Assembly (NCBI GenBank): GCA_037721215.1
Contig: JBBJNV010000020.1
Coordinates: forward strand, 21,448-85,447
Direction: 5' to 3'
DNA length: 64,000 nt
Origin: Gemmatimonadaceae bacterium
Lineage (GTDB): Bacteria; Gemmatimonadota; Gemmatimonadetes; Gemmatimonadales; Gemmatimonadaceae
The position numbers were made by a program, and so were the translations under genes. The notes below the pieces were generated by a model that saw nothing but the letters and a program-made list of their open reading frames with translations, had not been told where the DNA came from and ran no database searches. Positions 55,635 to 63,920 of the stretch are shown here, one piece after another. Position 1 is the stretch's first letter, and each line of letters starts with the position of its first letter.

Positions 55635-56726
55635 TTGAGCAGCATATGGATTTCAAAACGGACGGCGGGCGTGGCGCTGTGTGCGATCGTCCTGAGCATC
55701 GCATCGGCGTGCCGGTCGCGTGCGCCAATCGGGGAGATCGCTCCCGCGGATATCGAAACGACGCTGCTGTTGATCGGCGATGCCGGCGAACCGGATCCCC
55801 GCGAAAGCGGACCTGCTCTCGATTCAATGTCGGCACAGGCATCGCTTGCTCCTGGCCGCACGATAATCGTCTTTCTGGGCGACAATGTTTATCCGGAAGG
55901 GATGCCGGAGGAAGGTCGCGCCGAATGGGAGGACGCGCGTCGCCGGCTGGCGTCCCAGGTGAACGCGGTTCCTCGCGGAGCACAGGGAATATTCGTTCCC
56001 GGAAATCACGACTGGGCCAATACAGGTCCATTCGGTCTCTACGCGATTCGGCTTCAGGAGCGTGTGATCGCGTCACTCGCACAGGGTCGGAACGTGCGCA
56101 TGCTGCCCAGTAACGGCTGTCCAGGCCCCGTCGCGCTCGACGCGGGGCGGCTCCGATTGATTGCCCTCGATACGCAATGGTGGCTGCACAGCTACATCGT
56201 CAGAGATTCCTTGTCGAAGTGCGCTACCGATCCTGCCGCAGTGACCGCGGCGCTCAGGGCTCAGGTTGGAGCGAAGCAGGACGGCCGTGTGACGTTTGTG
56301 GCAGGCCACCACCCGCTCATGACCGGCGGTGAACACGGCGGCTATTGCGGAATCACCGGGCCATTCCGCCGCTTCGGCGGACGCGGTCAGGACATCACCT
56401 CGTCACGCAACCGTGTCATGCGTGATTCCATCGAGGCGGCGTTCGCGGCTAATCCGCCGCTGGCGTACGCCGCGGGACATGAACACAATCTTCAGGTGTT
56501 GAGAGGCGGACCCAACGTTCGATATTTGCTCGTGAGTGGTGCGGGTTCTGAGGCCAAGACGACATGTGCAGTATGGATGCGAGAGAGTTATCACGTGGTT
56601 CAGCGGCGGAGCGGCTTCATGCGTGTCGATATCCTCCGCAATAAGGGCGTGCTGCTGCGGGTCTTCAACTATTCCGACGGCGGCGTTGGCGGGCTCGCCT
56701 ACTCACGATGGCTGGAGGTTCGGTGA
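55635..56726 (+). CDS. Calcineurin-like metallophosphoesterase lipoprotein
   Basis: A 363-residue metallophosphoesterase. A lipoprotein leader ends in IASAC. The metal-binding motifs are LLIGDAGEP, VFLGDNVYPEG, FVPGNHDWANT, FVAGHHPLMTGG and YAAGHEHNLQV, so the di-metal site appears intact although the first motif has GDAG where DxH is usual. TTG 55635 with GGGGAG ten bases upstream is the chosen start. It lies 25 bases after the kinase-like BamA gene and overlaps the next ATG (TGATG). Confidence 0.85.
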   Translation: MSSIWISKRTAGVALCAIVLSIASACRSRAPIGEIAPADIETTLLLIGDAGEPDPRESGPALDSMSAQASLAPGRTIIVFLGDNVYPEGMPEEGRAEWEDARRRLASQVNAVPRGAQGIFVPGNHDWANTGPFGLYAIRLQERVIASLAQGRNVRMLPSNGCPGPVALDAGRLRLIALDTQWWLHSYIVRDSLSKCATDPAAVTAALRAQVGAKQDGRVTFVAGHHPLMTGGEHGGYCGITGPFRRFGGRGQDITSSRNRVMRDSIEAAFAANPPLAYAAGHEHNLQVLRGGPNVRYLLVSGAGSEAKTTCAVWMRESYHVVQRRSGFMRVDILRNKGVLLRVFNYSDGGVGGLAYSRWLEVR

Positions 56727-57523
56727 TGATGCGCTCGACGACCATGACGGCTCGCGAAAGGAATATGCGGATTCTCTTTCGCACGGTGTTGCTGGGTCTC
56801 GCATGGGCGGTGTTCACGCCACTCGAAGCACAAACTCCGGCGACGGATGATGATCTACATCTTCTGCGACTTCAGGCCACGCCGGTTGGAGCACTCCCGC
56901 CGCTGGCATTGCCGATGCCGGCAAGCCGGAATCACAACTACTGGGGTGGCCGACTCCAAGCCGGACACCGTCGCGAGCGACACGGGCCCGATCTGCTGGC
57001 TGTCGCCGCAGGCATCGACTATCAATACAGCGGTGGCTCCACTATCGGAGTCACTGGCGGCTTTCAGGATCGGGACTGCGATCTTGCCGGCAAGGGATGT
57101 GGTCGCCACCTGATGGTCGGCGGACGAAGCCGCTTCAGCATTCTTACGGGCGCCTCTGCTCTGGCCGGAGTATTTGGCGACAACAGTGCGACCAATACGC
57201 TTGGAGCAGAGTTCGGGGTTGGTTATGCGCCAAATGTGCTGCCGGGTATGAATGCATGTACCCTCGACTTCGGCCTGCCTTTCTCGGTTGCACTTTTCCA
57301 GAGGATACGGCTGGTGTCGTACGTCACACCGGGTTTTGTGCTCGACGTTGACTGCTCCAATGAAGGGCGCCAGAACAAAGCCAGCTACCTTGGCAATTTC
57401 GGCATTGGCCTGCAGCAGTTCGGCAGCCGCGAGCTCGACATCTACCTCGGCGTGCAAAGAATTTTTCGTGGCAACAGCGGTTACCAGCTCGGTATCAGCG
57501 TCACGTACGTCCGGCTGCCGTAG
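56726..57523 (+). CDS. Exported small beta-barrel, unknown
   Basis: A 265-residue exported protein. The start ATG 56726 overlaps the phosphoesterase stop and has GGAGG upstream. A long basic stretch precedes the hydrophobic leader (VLLGLAWAVFTPLEAQ). The mature part is Gly-rich, with alternating strands typical of outer-membrane barrels (AGIDYQYSGGSTIGVTGGF; FGIGLQQFGSRELDIYLGVQ) and four Cys, ending LGISVTYVRLP. No family recognised. An alternative start is ATG 56765, directly before the leader. Confidence 0.75.
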   Translation: MMRSTTMTARERNMRILFRTVLLGLAWAVFTPLEAQTPATDDDLHLLRLQATPVGALPPLALPMPASRNHNYWGGRLQAGHRRERHGPDLLAVAAGIDYQYSGGSTIGVTGGFQDRDCDLAGKGCGRHLMVGGRSRFSILTGASALAGVFGDNSATNTLGAEFGVGYAPNVLPGMNACTLDFGLPFSVALFQRIRLVSYVTPGFVLDVDCSNEGRQNKASYLGNFGIGLQQFGSRELDIYLGVQRIFRGNSGYQLGISVTYVRLP

Positions 57524-57543
57524 TGACCCGCCGACAGCCATGA

Positions 57544-58128
57544 CTACCTTGGCGAGCCGGGCTGCGGCGCTCCCGCTGTAATCGCGAGGCTGAACCGTTC
57601 AACCTGCCGCTGATTCTGGCTCATCAGAACTGCGGCAAGATTTGCTGAACGCACCAGAATCGGCGTCGTTTCCCACGTTCCTGCAACGCCAGGTGGTGCC
57701 ACGCGAATCGTGTCGATACCGGCCATGTCACGGGCAAGCGCCTTTTCGTCTGTGTAAACGAACAACTCGATACGAGCCCTGCCCAGTGTGTAGACCGCGG
57801 GCGCGACACTGAATCCCGCTCGTCTGGCTGGTGTTCCCGCAACGGGTTTTGCGACGAATCCGGCCTGGCGGAGACGTCTTTCAACCGTGCACAGCGCCCA
57901 TCGTCCGTCATGCACACAGACGTTCCGCGCAGTGCCAGAGGAATCGGTTGGTGCATTGCCGGACGCTGCAACGGCCTTTCCCCCGGAATCAAGGTTCTCC
58001 GAAACCATTCCCGGTACGACCGCCGCACCCGGAACGGCCGCAGTAGAATCACCATCAGCAGTGGAATCACTACTGCACGCGAAAACCAGCATGCAGGCGA
58101 GGATCAATCGACATTCTGAAGAGGTCAT
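57544..58128 (-). CDS. Unknown lipoprotein
   Basis: A 194-residue protein with lipobox LVFAC, a Ser/Thr/Gly/Ala linker of ~50 residues and a mature domain with CVHDGRWALCTVERRLRQAGF (two Cys likely bridged) and LGRARIELFVYTDEKALARDMAGID. No family known to me. It converges on the beta-barrel gene with 20 bases between stops, and diverges from the DUF2203 gene with a 49-base gap. Confidence 0.75.
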   Translation of the reverse strand: MTSSECRLILACMLVFACSSDSTADGDSTAAVPGAAVVPGMVSENLDSGGKAVAASGNAPTDSSGTARNVCVHDGRWALCTVERRLRQAGFVAKPVAGTPARRAGFSVAPAVYTLGRARIELFVYTDEKALARDMAGIDTIRVAPPGVAGTWETTPILVRSANLAAVLMSQNQRQVERFSLAITAGAPQPGSPR

Positions 58129-58177
58129 TGGTGCACTAACACTTGACCATCAACTACCGCTCCGTCAACCTTCGGCG

Positions 58178-58585
58178 ATGCGTACCAGCTTTACTGTCGC
58201 CGATGCCAACAGAATGCTTCCCCTCGTGCGTCGCATCGTGAGCGATGTCGTCCGGGATTACCTGCGGTGGCAGGACAAGGTCAGAGAATTCGAAGCGGCG
58301 GCGGCCAGCCGCACTATCGACACACCGAGCGATGAGGCCGACCGGCTCGAGCGCGAGGCTCAGAACCTTGCCCGGGACATCGACGGGTATATCGCCGAGA
58401 TCACGCAGCTTGGTGTTCAGATCAAAGGTCTGGATACCGGGCTGGTGGATTTCCCGGGCGAAATGGACGGGAGGCCGGTATTGTTGTGCTGGCAGCTTGG
58501 AGAGGAAAACGTGCGCTACTGGCATGAGGAACATGCGGGTTTCATCGGGCGGCAACTGCTGCCTGAAACACATACGGGGCTGTAA
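58178..58585 (+). CDS. DUF2203 family protein
   Basis: A 135-residue protein of the DUF2203 family. It starts RTSFTVADANRMLPLVRRIVSDVV, has a helical middle and the conserved C-terminal LGVQIKGLDTGLVDFPGEMDGRPVLLCWQLGEENVRYWHE. Function unknown; conserved His/Glu residues suggest metal binding. The ATG at 58178 begins the domain and its stop overlaps the next start (TAATG). Confidence 0.85.
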   Translation: MRTSFTVADANRMLPLVRRIVSDVVRDYLRWQDKVREFEAAAASRTIDTPSDEADRLEREAQNLARDIDGYIAEITQLGVQIKGLDTGLVDFPGEMDGRPVLLCWQLGEENVRYWHEEHAGFIGRQLLPETHTGL

Positions 58586-58929
58586 TGGCGAAAGAGATGC
58601 GCGGGTTCAGCGGGCCGGACGGCACGAGCTGGGGAGTGCAGGTCAGATTGCCGACAGCGAGCAACGTAATGATCGTGTTTCGGCATCCTGACGGAGAAAC
58701 GTCGCGGCTCGACCGTTACGCATGGCATCAGTGGCATGGGCCGGAGGCGCGAAGCGTGACGTCGCGCATCGGGCCGGATGCCGTGATGAAAACCCTTGCT
58801 GACGAAACGCTCGAGCTCCTGTTTCGCAGGTCGATGCCAATCTCGGCTGGCACCAGCCCGCTTGCCGGGCAACGCGCGATGGCCCCCGCGCCGGGTGAGA
58901 AATACGGTGAGATGGAGCCGCGCGACTGA
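58585..58929 (+). CDS. Unknown cytoplasmic protein coupled to DUF2203
   Basis: A 114-residue protein without signal peptide. The first 60 residues look folded (TSWGVQVRLPTASNVMIVFRHPDGETSRLDRYAWH); the tail is Pro/Ala-rich. No family recognised. The one-base overlap TAATG with DUF2203 supports translation. A 6-bp hairpin TGACGG / CCGTCA spans the stop codon (58927-58943) in the 58-base convergent gap before the gamma-glutamyltransferase. Confidence 0.65.
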   Translation: MAKEMRGFSGPDGTSWGVQVRLPTASNVMIVFRHPDGETSRLDRYAWHQWHGPEARSVTSRIGPDAVMKTLADETLELLFRRSMPISAGTSPLAGQRAMAPAPGEKYGEMEPRD

Positions 58930-58987
58930 CGGTCAAGCCGTCACGCGGAGGCTTTTGCCGTTCGGTCTTCGTGCCTCGTGTCCCGGC

Positions 58988-60892
58988 TTACCAGGCTATC
59001 CCGTAGTCCTCCCCATAGTTGCTCGAGGCACCCCAGAACGTCCCGTGTTTGCGATCGAACAGAATCGCGTTGATCGGGCCCGAAGTGAGCCGTTCGACCT
59101 CGAGCGTGTAGCCCATCCGTACCAGCTCTGCACGCACACTGTCCGGGGTGGACGAGGCGATCAGCATGCGCCCCGGCCGCGACTCGTGCGCACCGAACGA
59201 CGACCGCATCTGGTAGCTGTTGATGTTCGGCGCTTCCGCGGCCTGCTGCACCGTCATTCCGAACTCCACGACGTTGAGAAAGAACTGAAGCAGATTCTGA
59301 TCCTGCGAGTCGCCACCCTGCACGGCAAACGCCAAGTATGGGAGCCCATCCTTTAGCGCCATCGTCGGGGTGAGCGTAACCCGCGGCCGCTGGCCCGGCT
59401 GAATGACGTTGAACGGACCATCAGCCGCATCGGTCACGAAACTCTGCCCGCGCTGGCTCAGCCCAACGCCCGTATGTCCCGCGATCACCGCCGGTACCCA
59501 GCCCCCGCTTGGTGTAATTGACACCACCCATCCCTCAGCGTCGGCAGCCTCGATGGAAGTTGTTCCCCGGTAAAATCCATCCCTGAACGCCGAATCCGTG
59601 CTGGCAATCGGTGCAGAGCCGCTGTCGGGCTTCGCGGGTTTGTCCTGTTGCCCGCTTTTTGGCTGCGCCGCAACGGCGCCAGTGATACTCCAGTCCGCCA
59701 GCACCTGTTTGAATGGATTGGTGCCCTGTTGAAAGGGATAAGGGTCTCCCGGCCTGACGGTTGAGTCATTGCGGCGCCAGTCAATACCGGCATAACGCGC
59801 TTTCGCATATTCCTTCGACAGCAGTCCGCGCACCGGCTCCTCGGGCGGAAAGTACGGGTCTCCGTAGTAGAAGTCGCGATCGGCGAAGGCGAGGCTCATT
59901 GCCTGATAAATCGCGTGGATGTACTTCGGCGAGTTGTGGCCCATCGCCTTTACGTCGGCGTTCTCGAGAATGTTCAGCGCCTGCAGCATTGCCGGACCCT
60001 GCTGCCAGAATGGAAGCTTGTAGACCTGAATGCCGCGGTAGTTCACGCTCACCGGCTCCTCGATACGCACCTTCCAGCCTGCCATATCCTGCATCGTTAT
60101 CAGGCCGCCCTCTTCCTTCGTCCCGCGAACGATCTCCTTCGCAATGTCGCCCTTGTAGAACCTGTCGTACGCCGCGTAAATAGCCTGCTTCCGGTTCTTG
60201 CCGGTACGTAGGGCCTCACGTTCCGCCGCCACGAGTTTCCTGAGCGTCACGGCGAGATCTTTCTGCACGAACAGCTCTCCGGGCTCGGGTGCCTCCCGAG
60301 TCTGGCCGGGATGGGTGAGGTACAAAGCGCGGGAGTACTTCCATTTCTTGATATGCGCCTTGTCCCGCTCCATCCTGTCGGCTGTTTGCGCTTCGATCGG
60401 GTATCCATCTGCCATTTCGATCGCGGGCGCAAGGATCTGCGCGAGGGACAGCGTGCCGTATTCGGCCAGCATGACCATGAGCCCTCCAGGTGTCCCCGGA
60501 GTCACTGCGGCGAGCGGCCCGTACTCGGGAGGATTGCGCATCCCCTTCGACTTGTAATACGCCGCTGTTGCACCGGTGGGAGCAACGCCGAGGGCATTGA
60601 TGCCGATGACTTTTTTCAGCTTGGGGTGATAGATCAGTGCCTGCGTCTCGCCGCCCCACGAAAGTACGTCCCACATCGTCGCGCCGGCGGCGAGCATCGC
60701 GCATGCGGCATCGACAGCATTGCCACCCTTCTGAAATGCCATCGCACCCGCCGTTGCGCTGAGAGGCTTGCCGGTAATGGCCAGCCAGTGTTTCGCATGC
60801 AGTGGAGGTTTCGCTGTTCGCTGCGCGCCAAGCGGGAGCATCGCGACCGTTGTCAGCGCGGCGAACAGCAGGCGAACAGAGTGAGATGACAT
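58988..60892 (-). CDS. Gamma-glutamyltransferase family protein, exported
   Basis: A 634-residue Ntn-hydrolase of the gamma-glutamyltranspeptidase family, synthesised as a precursor with a signal peptide (VAMLPLGAQ). Landmarks are GGNAVDAACAMLAAG, GTPGGLMVMLAEYG and the autoprocessing site at FYRGTTSIEAADAEG, whose Thr would be the new N-terminal nucleophile. Also present are GVGLSQRGQSF and LAFAVQGGDSQDQNLLQF. It would cleave glutathione or other gamma-glutamyl or related amides in the periplasm. A Lys/Pro/Gln-rich insert precedes the cleavage site. ATG 60892 gives the leader. Confidence 0.88.
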   Translation of the reverse strand: MSSHSVRLLFAALTTVAMLPLGAQRTAKPPLHAKHWLAITGKPLSATAGAMAFQKGGNAVDAACAMLAAGATMWDVLSWGGETQALIYHPKLKKVIGINALGVAPTGATAAYYKSKGMRNPPEYGPLAAVTPGTPGGLMVMLAEYGTLSLAQILAPAIEMADGYPIEAQTADRMERDKAHIKKWKYSRALYLTHPGQTREAPEPGELFVQKDLAVTLRKLVAAEREALRTGKNRKQAIYAAYDRFYKGDIAKEIVRGTKEEGGLITMQDMAGWKVRIEEPVSVNYRGIQVYKLPFWQQGPAMLQALNILENADVKAMGHNSPKYIHAIYQAMSLAFADRDFYYGDPYFPPEEPVRGLLSKEYAKARYAGIDWRRNDSTVRPGDPYPFQQGTNPFKQVLADWSITGAVAAQPKSGQQDKPAKPDSGSAPIASTDSAFRDGFYRGTTSIEAADAEGWVVSITPSGGWVPAVIAGHTGVGLSQRGQSFVTDAADGPFNVIQPGQRPRVTLTPTMALKDGLPYLAFAVQGGDSQDQNLLQFFLNVVEFGMTVQQAAEAPNINSYQMRSSFGAHESRPGRMLIASSTPDSVRAELVRMGYTLEVERLTSGPINAILFDRKHGTFWGASSNYGEDYGIAW

Positions 60893-61048
60893 GGTCGGAG
60901 TGGTTTGAGGTGTCGGAGAGGAGGGCGAATTGATTCGTCTTTCGACTGTAGAAAGAATCGCGCCCAATTCAACAAAGGCGAGTGCAAATCCTGACCCCGC
61001 CGCCGGTATGTTTCCGGAACTCTGTAAAAACGCCGAGCTGCCCGCCCG

Positions 61049-61054
61049 TATATT
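61049..61054 (+). promoter_or_regulatory. Probable -10 element for DUF983 gene
   Basis: TATATT exactly six bases before the ATG at 61061, leaving no room for a ribosome site. The preceding bases are GC-rich without a clear -35. The divergent gap 60893-61060 otherwise holds no gene. Confidence 0.5.
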
Positions 61055-61060
61055 CCCGGG

Positions 61061-61513
61061 ATGTCTGGCCCGACTGTTCGCGCCCGGGTGTCAATCCGCG
61101 CTGCCTGGCGCATGCTCTCGCGCGCGATGCGCCTGCGTTGCCCGCACTGCGGTGCTGGATCGGTGCTCGCGACATGGTTCAGGCTGAAGGAGCGCTGCCC
61201 TCGCTGCAGGCTGCATCTCGAACGAGGCGAGAGTGACTACTTCCTCGGCGCGTACATGGTGATGCTTATAGTGATGGAAGGAATCTTTGCGATCGGATTC
61301 CTGATTGTGCTGTTAATCACGTGGCCGGATCCACCCTGGGAGGCAATCCAGTGGGGCGGTGCGGTGGTGCTGTTTGTGAGCGTTCTTGGTTCCTATCCTT
61401 TTGCCAAAACGCTGTGGCTTGCGGTCGATCTGATGTTCCGCCCGGTGGTGCCCGCCGAACTGGGATGGCACGAGGGTGATCCGTCGCTTGAGGAGGAAGA
61501 CATCCGGCGCTGA
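61061..61513 (+). CDS. DUF983 family membrane protein
   Basis: A 150-residue DUF983 protein. A zinc-ribbon-like pair of motifs, CPHCGAG and CPRC, lies near residues 27-50, followed by the conserved GDYFLGAYMVMLI-like stretch (ESDYFLGAYMVM) and two membrane helices, then LMFRPVVPAELGWHE. The role is unknown; relatives often lie near cytochrome oxidase assembly genes. It probably has a leaderless mRNA. Confidence 0.88.
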   Translation: MSGPTVRARVSIRAAWRMLSRAMRLRCPHCGAGSVLATWFRLKERCPRCRLHLERGESDYFLGAYMVMLIVMEGIFAIGFLIVLLITWPDPPWEAIQWGGAVVLFVSVLGSYPFAKTLWLAVDLMFRPVVPAELGWHEGDPSLEEEDIRR

Positions 61514-61591
61514 GATCGTTCGTTCGTGGAATAACCTGTCACGCGCCAATCGGGTGGGCGGGAACCTGCGGCATCTGTGTAAATGCACCGG

Positions 61592-62515
61592 CTAATCCTC
61601 GGCGAACGGAACGTCGATCTCCATTCCGTCCCTCGCCACTACGCAGTTGTCGAATAACTCGCGCGCCTCGCCTAGCAACTCCGATGCGTTGAGGGAGTAC
61701 CGCGCGGAGAGGTGGGTTAGCGCGAGCTGTTTCACGTTTGCCTCCGCTGCAACATCGGCTGCTTCGCGTGCGGTGGAGTGACCAGTCTCGATCGCTCGTG
61801 CGGCTTCCTCGTCGGCAAACGTCGCTTCGTGCATCAGAAGGTCGGCTCCTTGTGATGCTGCGATCGTGGCAGCGCACGGCCGGGTATCACCACTGAAAAC
61901 GATCCGTCGTCCCGCGCGAGATGGCCCCACCAGTTGCGCTGCTTCGACGACCCTGCCGTCATCGAGCGTCACCGGGAGGCCGCGGTGAAGTTTTCCCCAT
62001 GCCGGCCCTTCGGGTATTCCAATCCTGCGCGCGAGCTCAGGGTTGAAGCGACCGAGGCGGATGTCTTCGATCAGTGCAAATCCGACCGCGCTTTTCTGCT
62101 TGTGATCAACTGTGAAGGGGAGAATGCTGTACCCCTTTCTCTGAATCGGGGTGTCCGGCACGAACTCGGTGATCTCGACCGGGAATTTTTCTCGTTCACT
62201 GCCCAGTGCGATTGCCTGGCGCAGGAGGGGTTCCGATGCTGGTGGGGCCCAGAGGTGCATTGGCTCGGTACGTCCCTGCAGTGCGAGAGTCCGCATCAGC
62301 CCGATGACGCCCAGCATGTGGTCGGCATGCATGTGAGTGAAGAAAATATCGACGAGCGCGAAGCTCGTTCCGTAACGCATCATCTGCCGCTGGGTGCCTT
62401 CGCCGCAGTCGAAGAGCAGCGTTTCCCCTTCGCGCACTACTGCGATCGAAGTGACGTTCCGCTCCACGGTGGGCCGCGATGCGGAGGTGCCGAGGAAGCG
62501 AACGGTGAGTGACAT
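61592..62515 (-). CDS. rnz: Ribonuclease Z
   Basis: A 307-residue metallo-beta-lactamase-fold endonuclease that trims the 3' end of tRNA precursors. The zinc site is THMHADHMLGV (HxHxDH), with further ligands in VFSGDTRP, LLMHEATF and LALTHLSARY; LLFDCGEGTQRQMMR is the family N-terminal motif. tRNA genes lacking CCA need this activity, which fits the CCA-less tRNA-Ala nearby. Start ATG 62515 (MSLTVRFLGTSAS); TATATT lies six bases upstream. Confidence 0.93.
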   Translation of the reverse strand: MSLTVRFLGTSASRPTVERNVTSIAVVREGETLLFDCGEGTQRQMMRYGTSFALVDIFFTHMHADHMLGVIGLMRTLALQGRTEPMHLWAPPASEPLLRQAIALGSEREKFPVEITEFVPDTPIQRKGYSILPFTVDHKQKSAVGFALIEDIRLGRFNPELARRIGIPEGPAWGKLHRGLPVTLDDGRVVEAAQLVGPSRAGRRIVFSGDTRPCAATIAASQGADLLMHEATFADEEAARAIETGHSTAREAADVAAEANVKQLALTHLSARYSLNASELLGEARELFDNCVVARDGMEIDVPFAED

Positions 62516-62521
62516 GCGCGC

Positions 62522-62527
62522 AATATA
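62522..62527 (-). promoter_or_regulatory. Probable -10 element for rnz
   Basis: TATATT on the minus strand, separated from the rnz ATG by six bases (GCGCGC). TTGAGA is directly adjacent upstream, so no canonical -35 spacing exists. Confidence 0.5.
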
Positions 62528-62685
62528 TCTCAAGGGGTTTGCGGCCTTCGCGCTCACCAAATTGCGGGAACGGCATTTGCCCGGACAATGTTGCGAGGCG
62601 CACCGCTTGCGAGCCATGCAGAATTGGCACTGGTCCTATTCGCGTCGGTGACCGTTGCCTCAACTAACCTCGGGTGAGAACTGAC

Positions 62686-63618
62686 ATGGCTTCAGCAAAA
62701 AAGAAGGACGATAAAAAGCAGGGCGGGAAGAAGAAGGGCGGTAACAAGCGGGAACAATCCTACGCTCAGCCTCCGCTGCCGAGGCAGCATCAGCAGTCGC
62801 CCGGGCTCGAGTCTGCAGTAAATCCACGTCCGAAATTCGAATCCCCTGCCTACCGGGCTGCGGGCAAACTCGAAGGCAAGGTTGCTCTCATCACCGGAGG
62901 AGACTCAGGCATTGGCCGGGCCGTCGCGCTGCTCTATGCCCGGGAGGGGGCGGACGTGGCCATTCTGTACCTCCCTGAGGAACAGAGTGATGCCGAGGAG
63001 ACAGGAGCGGCGATCGAGGGAGAGGGCAGGCGGGCGCTACTGATTCCCACCGATGTCACCAGCATGGAAAATTGTCAGTCAGCGGTGGACGAGACGGTGA
63101 GTGAGCTGGGGAAGCTCGACATTCTGGTCAACAACGCCGCTTTCCAGATGAACAAGGATTCGATCGAGGAAGTGAGCGAGGAACAATGGGATCATACGTT
63201 CAAGACCAACATCTACGGCTATTTCTACATGACGAAGGCGGCATTGCCGCATCTGCGGGAGGGGAGCTGCATCATCAACACCGGTTCGATCACCGGGTTT
63301 GAAGGAGGGAAGACGCTGCTCGACTATGCCTCAACGAAGGGGGCGATCCATGCCTTCACGAAGTCGCTGGCGCAGAATCTCATCGAGCGGAAGATCCGGG
63401 TGAACGGGGTAGCTCCGGGGCCCGTGTGGACACCGCTCAACCCGGTTGCCAGTACGGCCGAGAAGATCACTAAGTTCGGCGCCGATACGCCGATGGGGCG
63501 TCCGGGCCAGCCAGAGGAGATGGCGCCGACGTATGTATTTCTGGCCTCGAATGCGGACTCCAGCTACATCACCGGCGAGATAATCGCACTGCTGGGCGGT
63601 GATGTCACGGGAGGGTAG
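62686..63618 (+). CDS. SDR-family oxidoreductase with Lys-rich N-terminus (YghA-like)
   Basis: A 310-residue classical short-chain dehydrogenase. The first ~22 residues are almost all Lys/Asp/Gly, then a Gln/Pro linker. The Rossmann motif is ITGGDSGIGRAVA (about residue 75), with NNAAF, the catalytic Ser in INTGSITGF and Tyr/Lys in DYASTKGAIH. The closest pattern is YghA-type aldehyde reductases. The Lys-rich tail is not needed for catalysis and may bind nucleic acid or polyanions. ATG 62686 was preferred to GTG 62674. Confidence 0.88.
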   Translation: MASAKKKDDKKQGGKKKGGNKREQSYAQPPLPRQHQQSPGLESAVNPRPKFESPAYRAAGKLEGKVALITGGDSGIGRAVALLYAREGADVAILYLPEEQSDAEETGAAIEGEGRRALLIPTDVTSMENCQSAVDETVSELGKLDILVNNAAFQMNKDSIEEVSEEQWDHTFKTNIYGYFYMTKAALPHLREGSCIINTGSITGFEGGKTLLDYASTKGAIHAFTKSLAQNLIERKIRVNGVAPGPVWTPLNPVASTAEKITKFGADTPMGRPGQPEEMAPTYVFLASNADSSYITGEIIALLGGDVTGG

Positions 63619-63678
63619 CGATTCCGTATCGTGATTGCAGGCAAGGAGTTACGACTGCGTACCGCGTTCGATTTTCTC

Positions 63679-63707
63679 TTGACAGCCACCGTATGTGCCC
63701 CTATCAT
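63679..63707 (+). promoter_or_regulatory. Sigma-70-like promoter of tRNA-Ala
   Basis: TTGACA (63679-63684), a 17-base spacer and TATCAT (63702-63707). It is the best consensus promoter in the window and lies about 110 bases before tRNA-Ala. The 200-base gap 63619-63818 holds this promoter and no gene. Confidence 0.8.
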
Positions 63708-63818
63708 GAATGAGTTCGGGCGGTGCGCAACATGGCGACGCCTGCATTGGTGAGGCCTGCTGTGTGAGGTGGTGTGTTTTTGCTTCGGGCGAGCTAAGTT
63801 GTGTTCTCGCGCATGCGC

Positions 63819-63891
63819 GGGGCTGTAGCTCAGCTGGGAGAGCGCTGCATTCGCATTGCAGAGGTCAGGGGTTCGAGCCCCCTCAGCTCCA
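63819..63891 (+). tRNA. tRNA-Ala (anticodon CGC)
   Basis: A complete 73-base cloverleaf: acceptor GGGGCTG with CAGCTCC, D-arm GCTC/GAGC, anticodon stem CTGCA/TGCAG with loop TTCGCAT (anticodon CGC, reading GCG), T-arm AGGGG/CCCCT with TTCGAGC and discriminator A. The third acceptor pair is G-U, the identity element of alanine tRNAs. CCA is not encoded. Confidence 0.97.
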
Positions 63892-63920
63892 TTGAGAAGA
63901 TTGTTCGCACTTTTTGCGAA

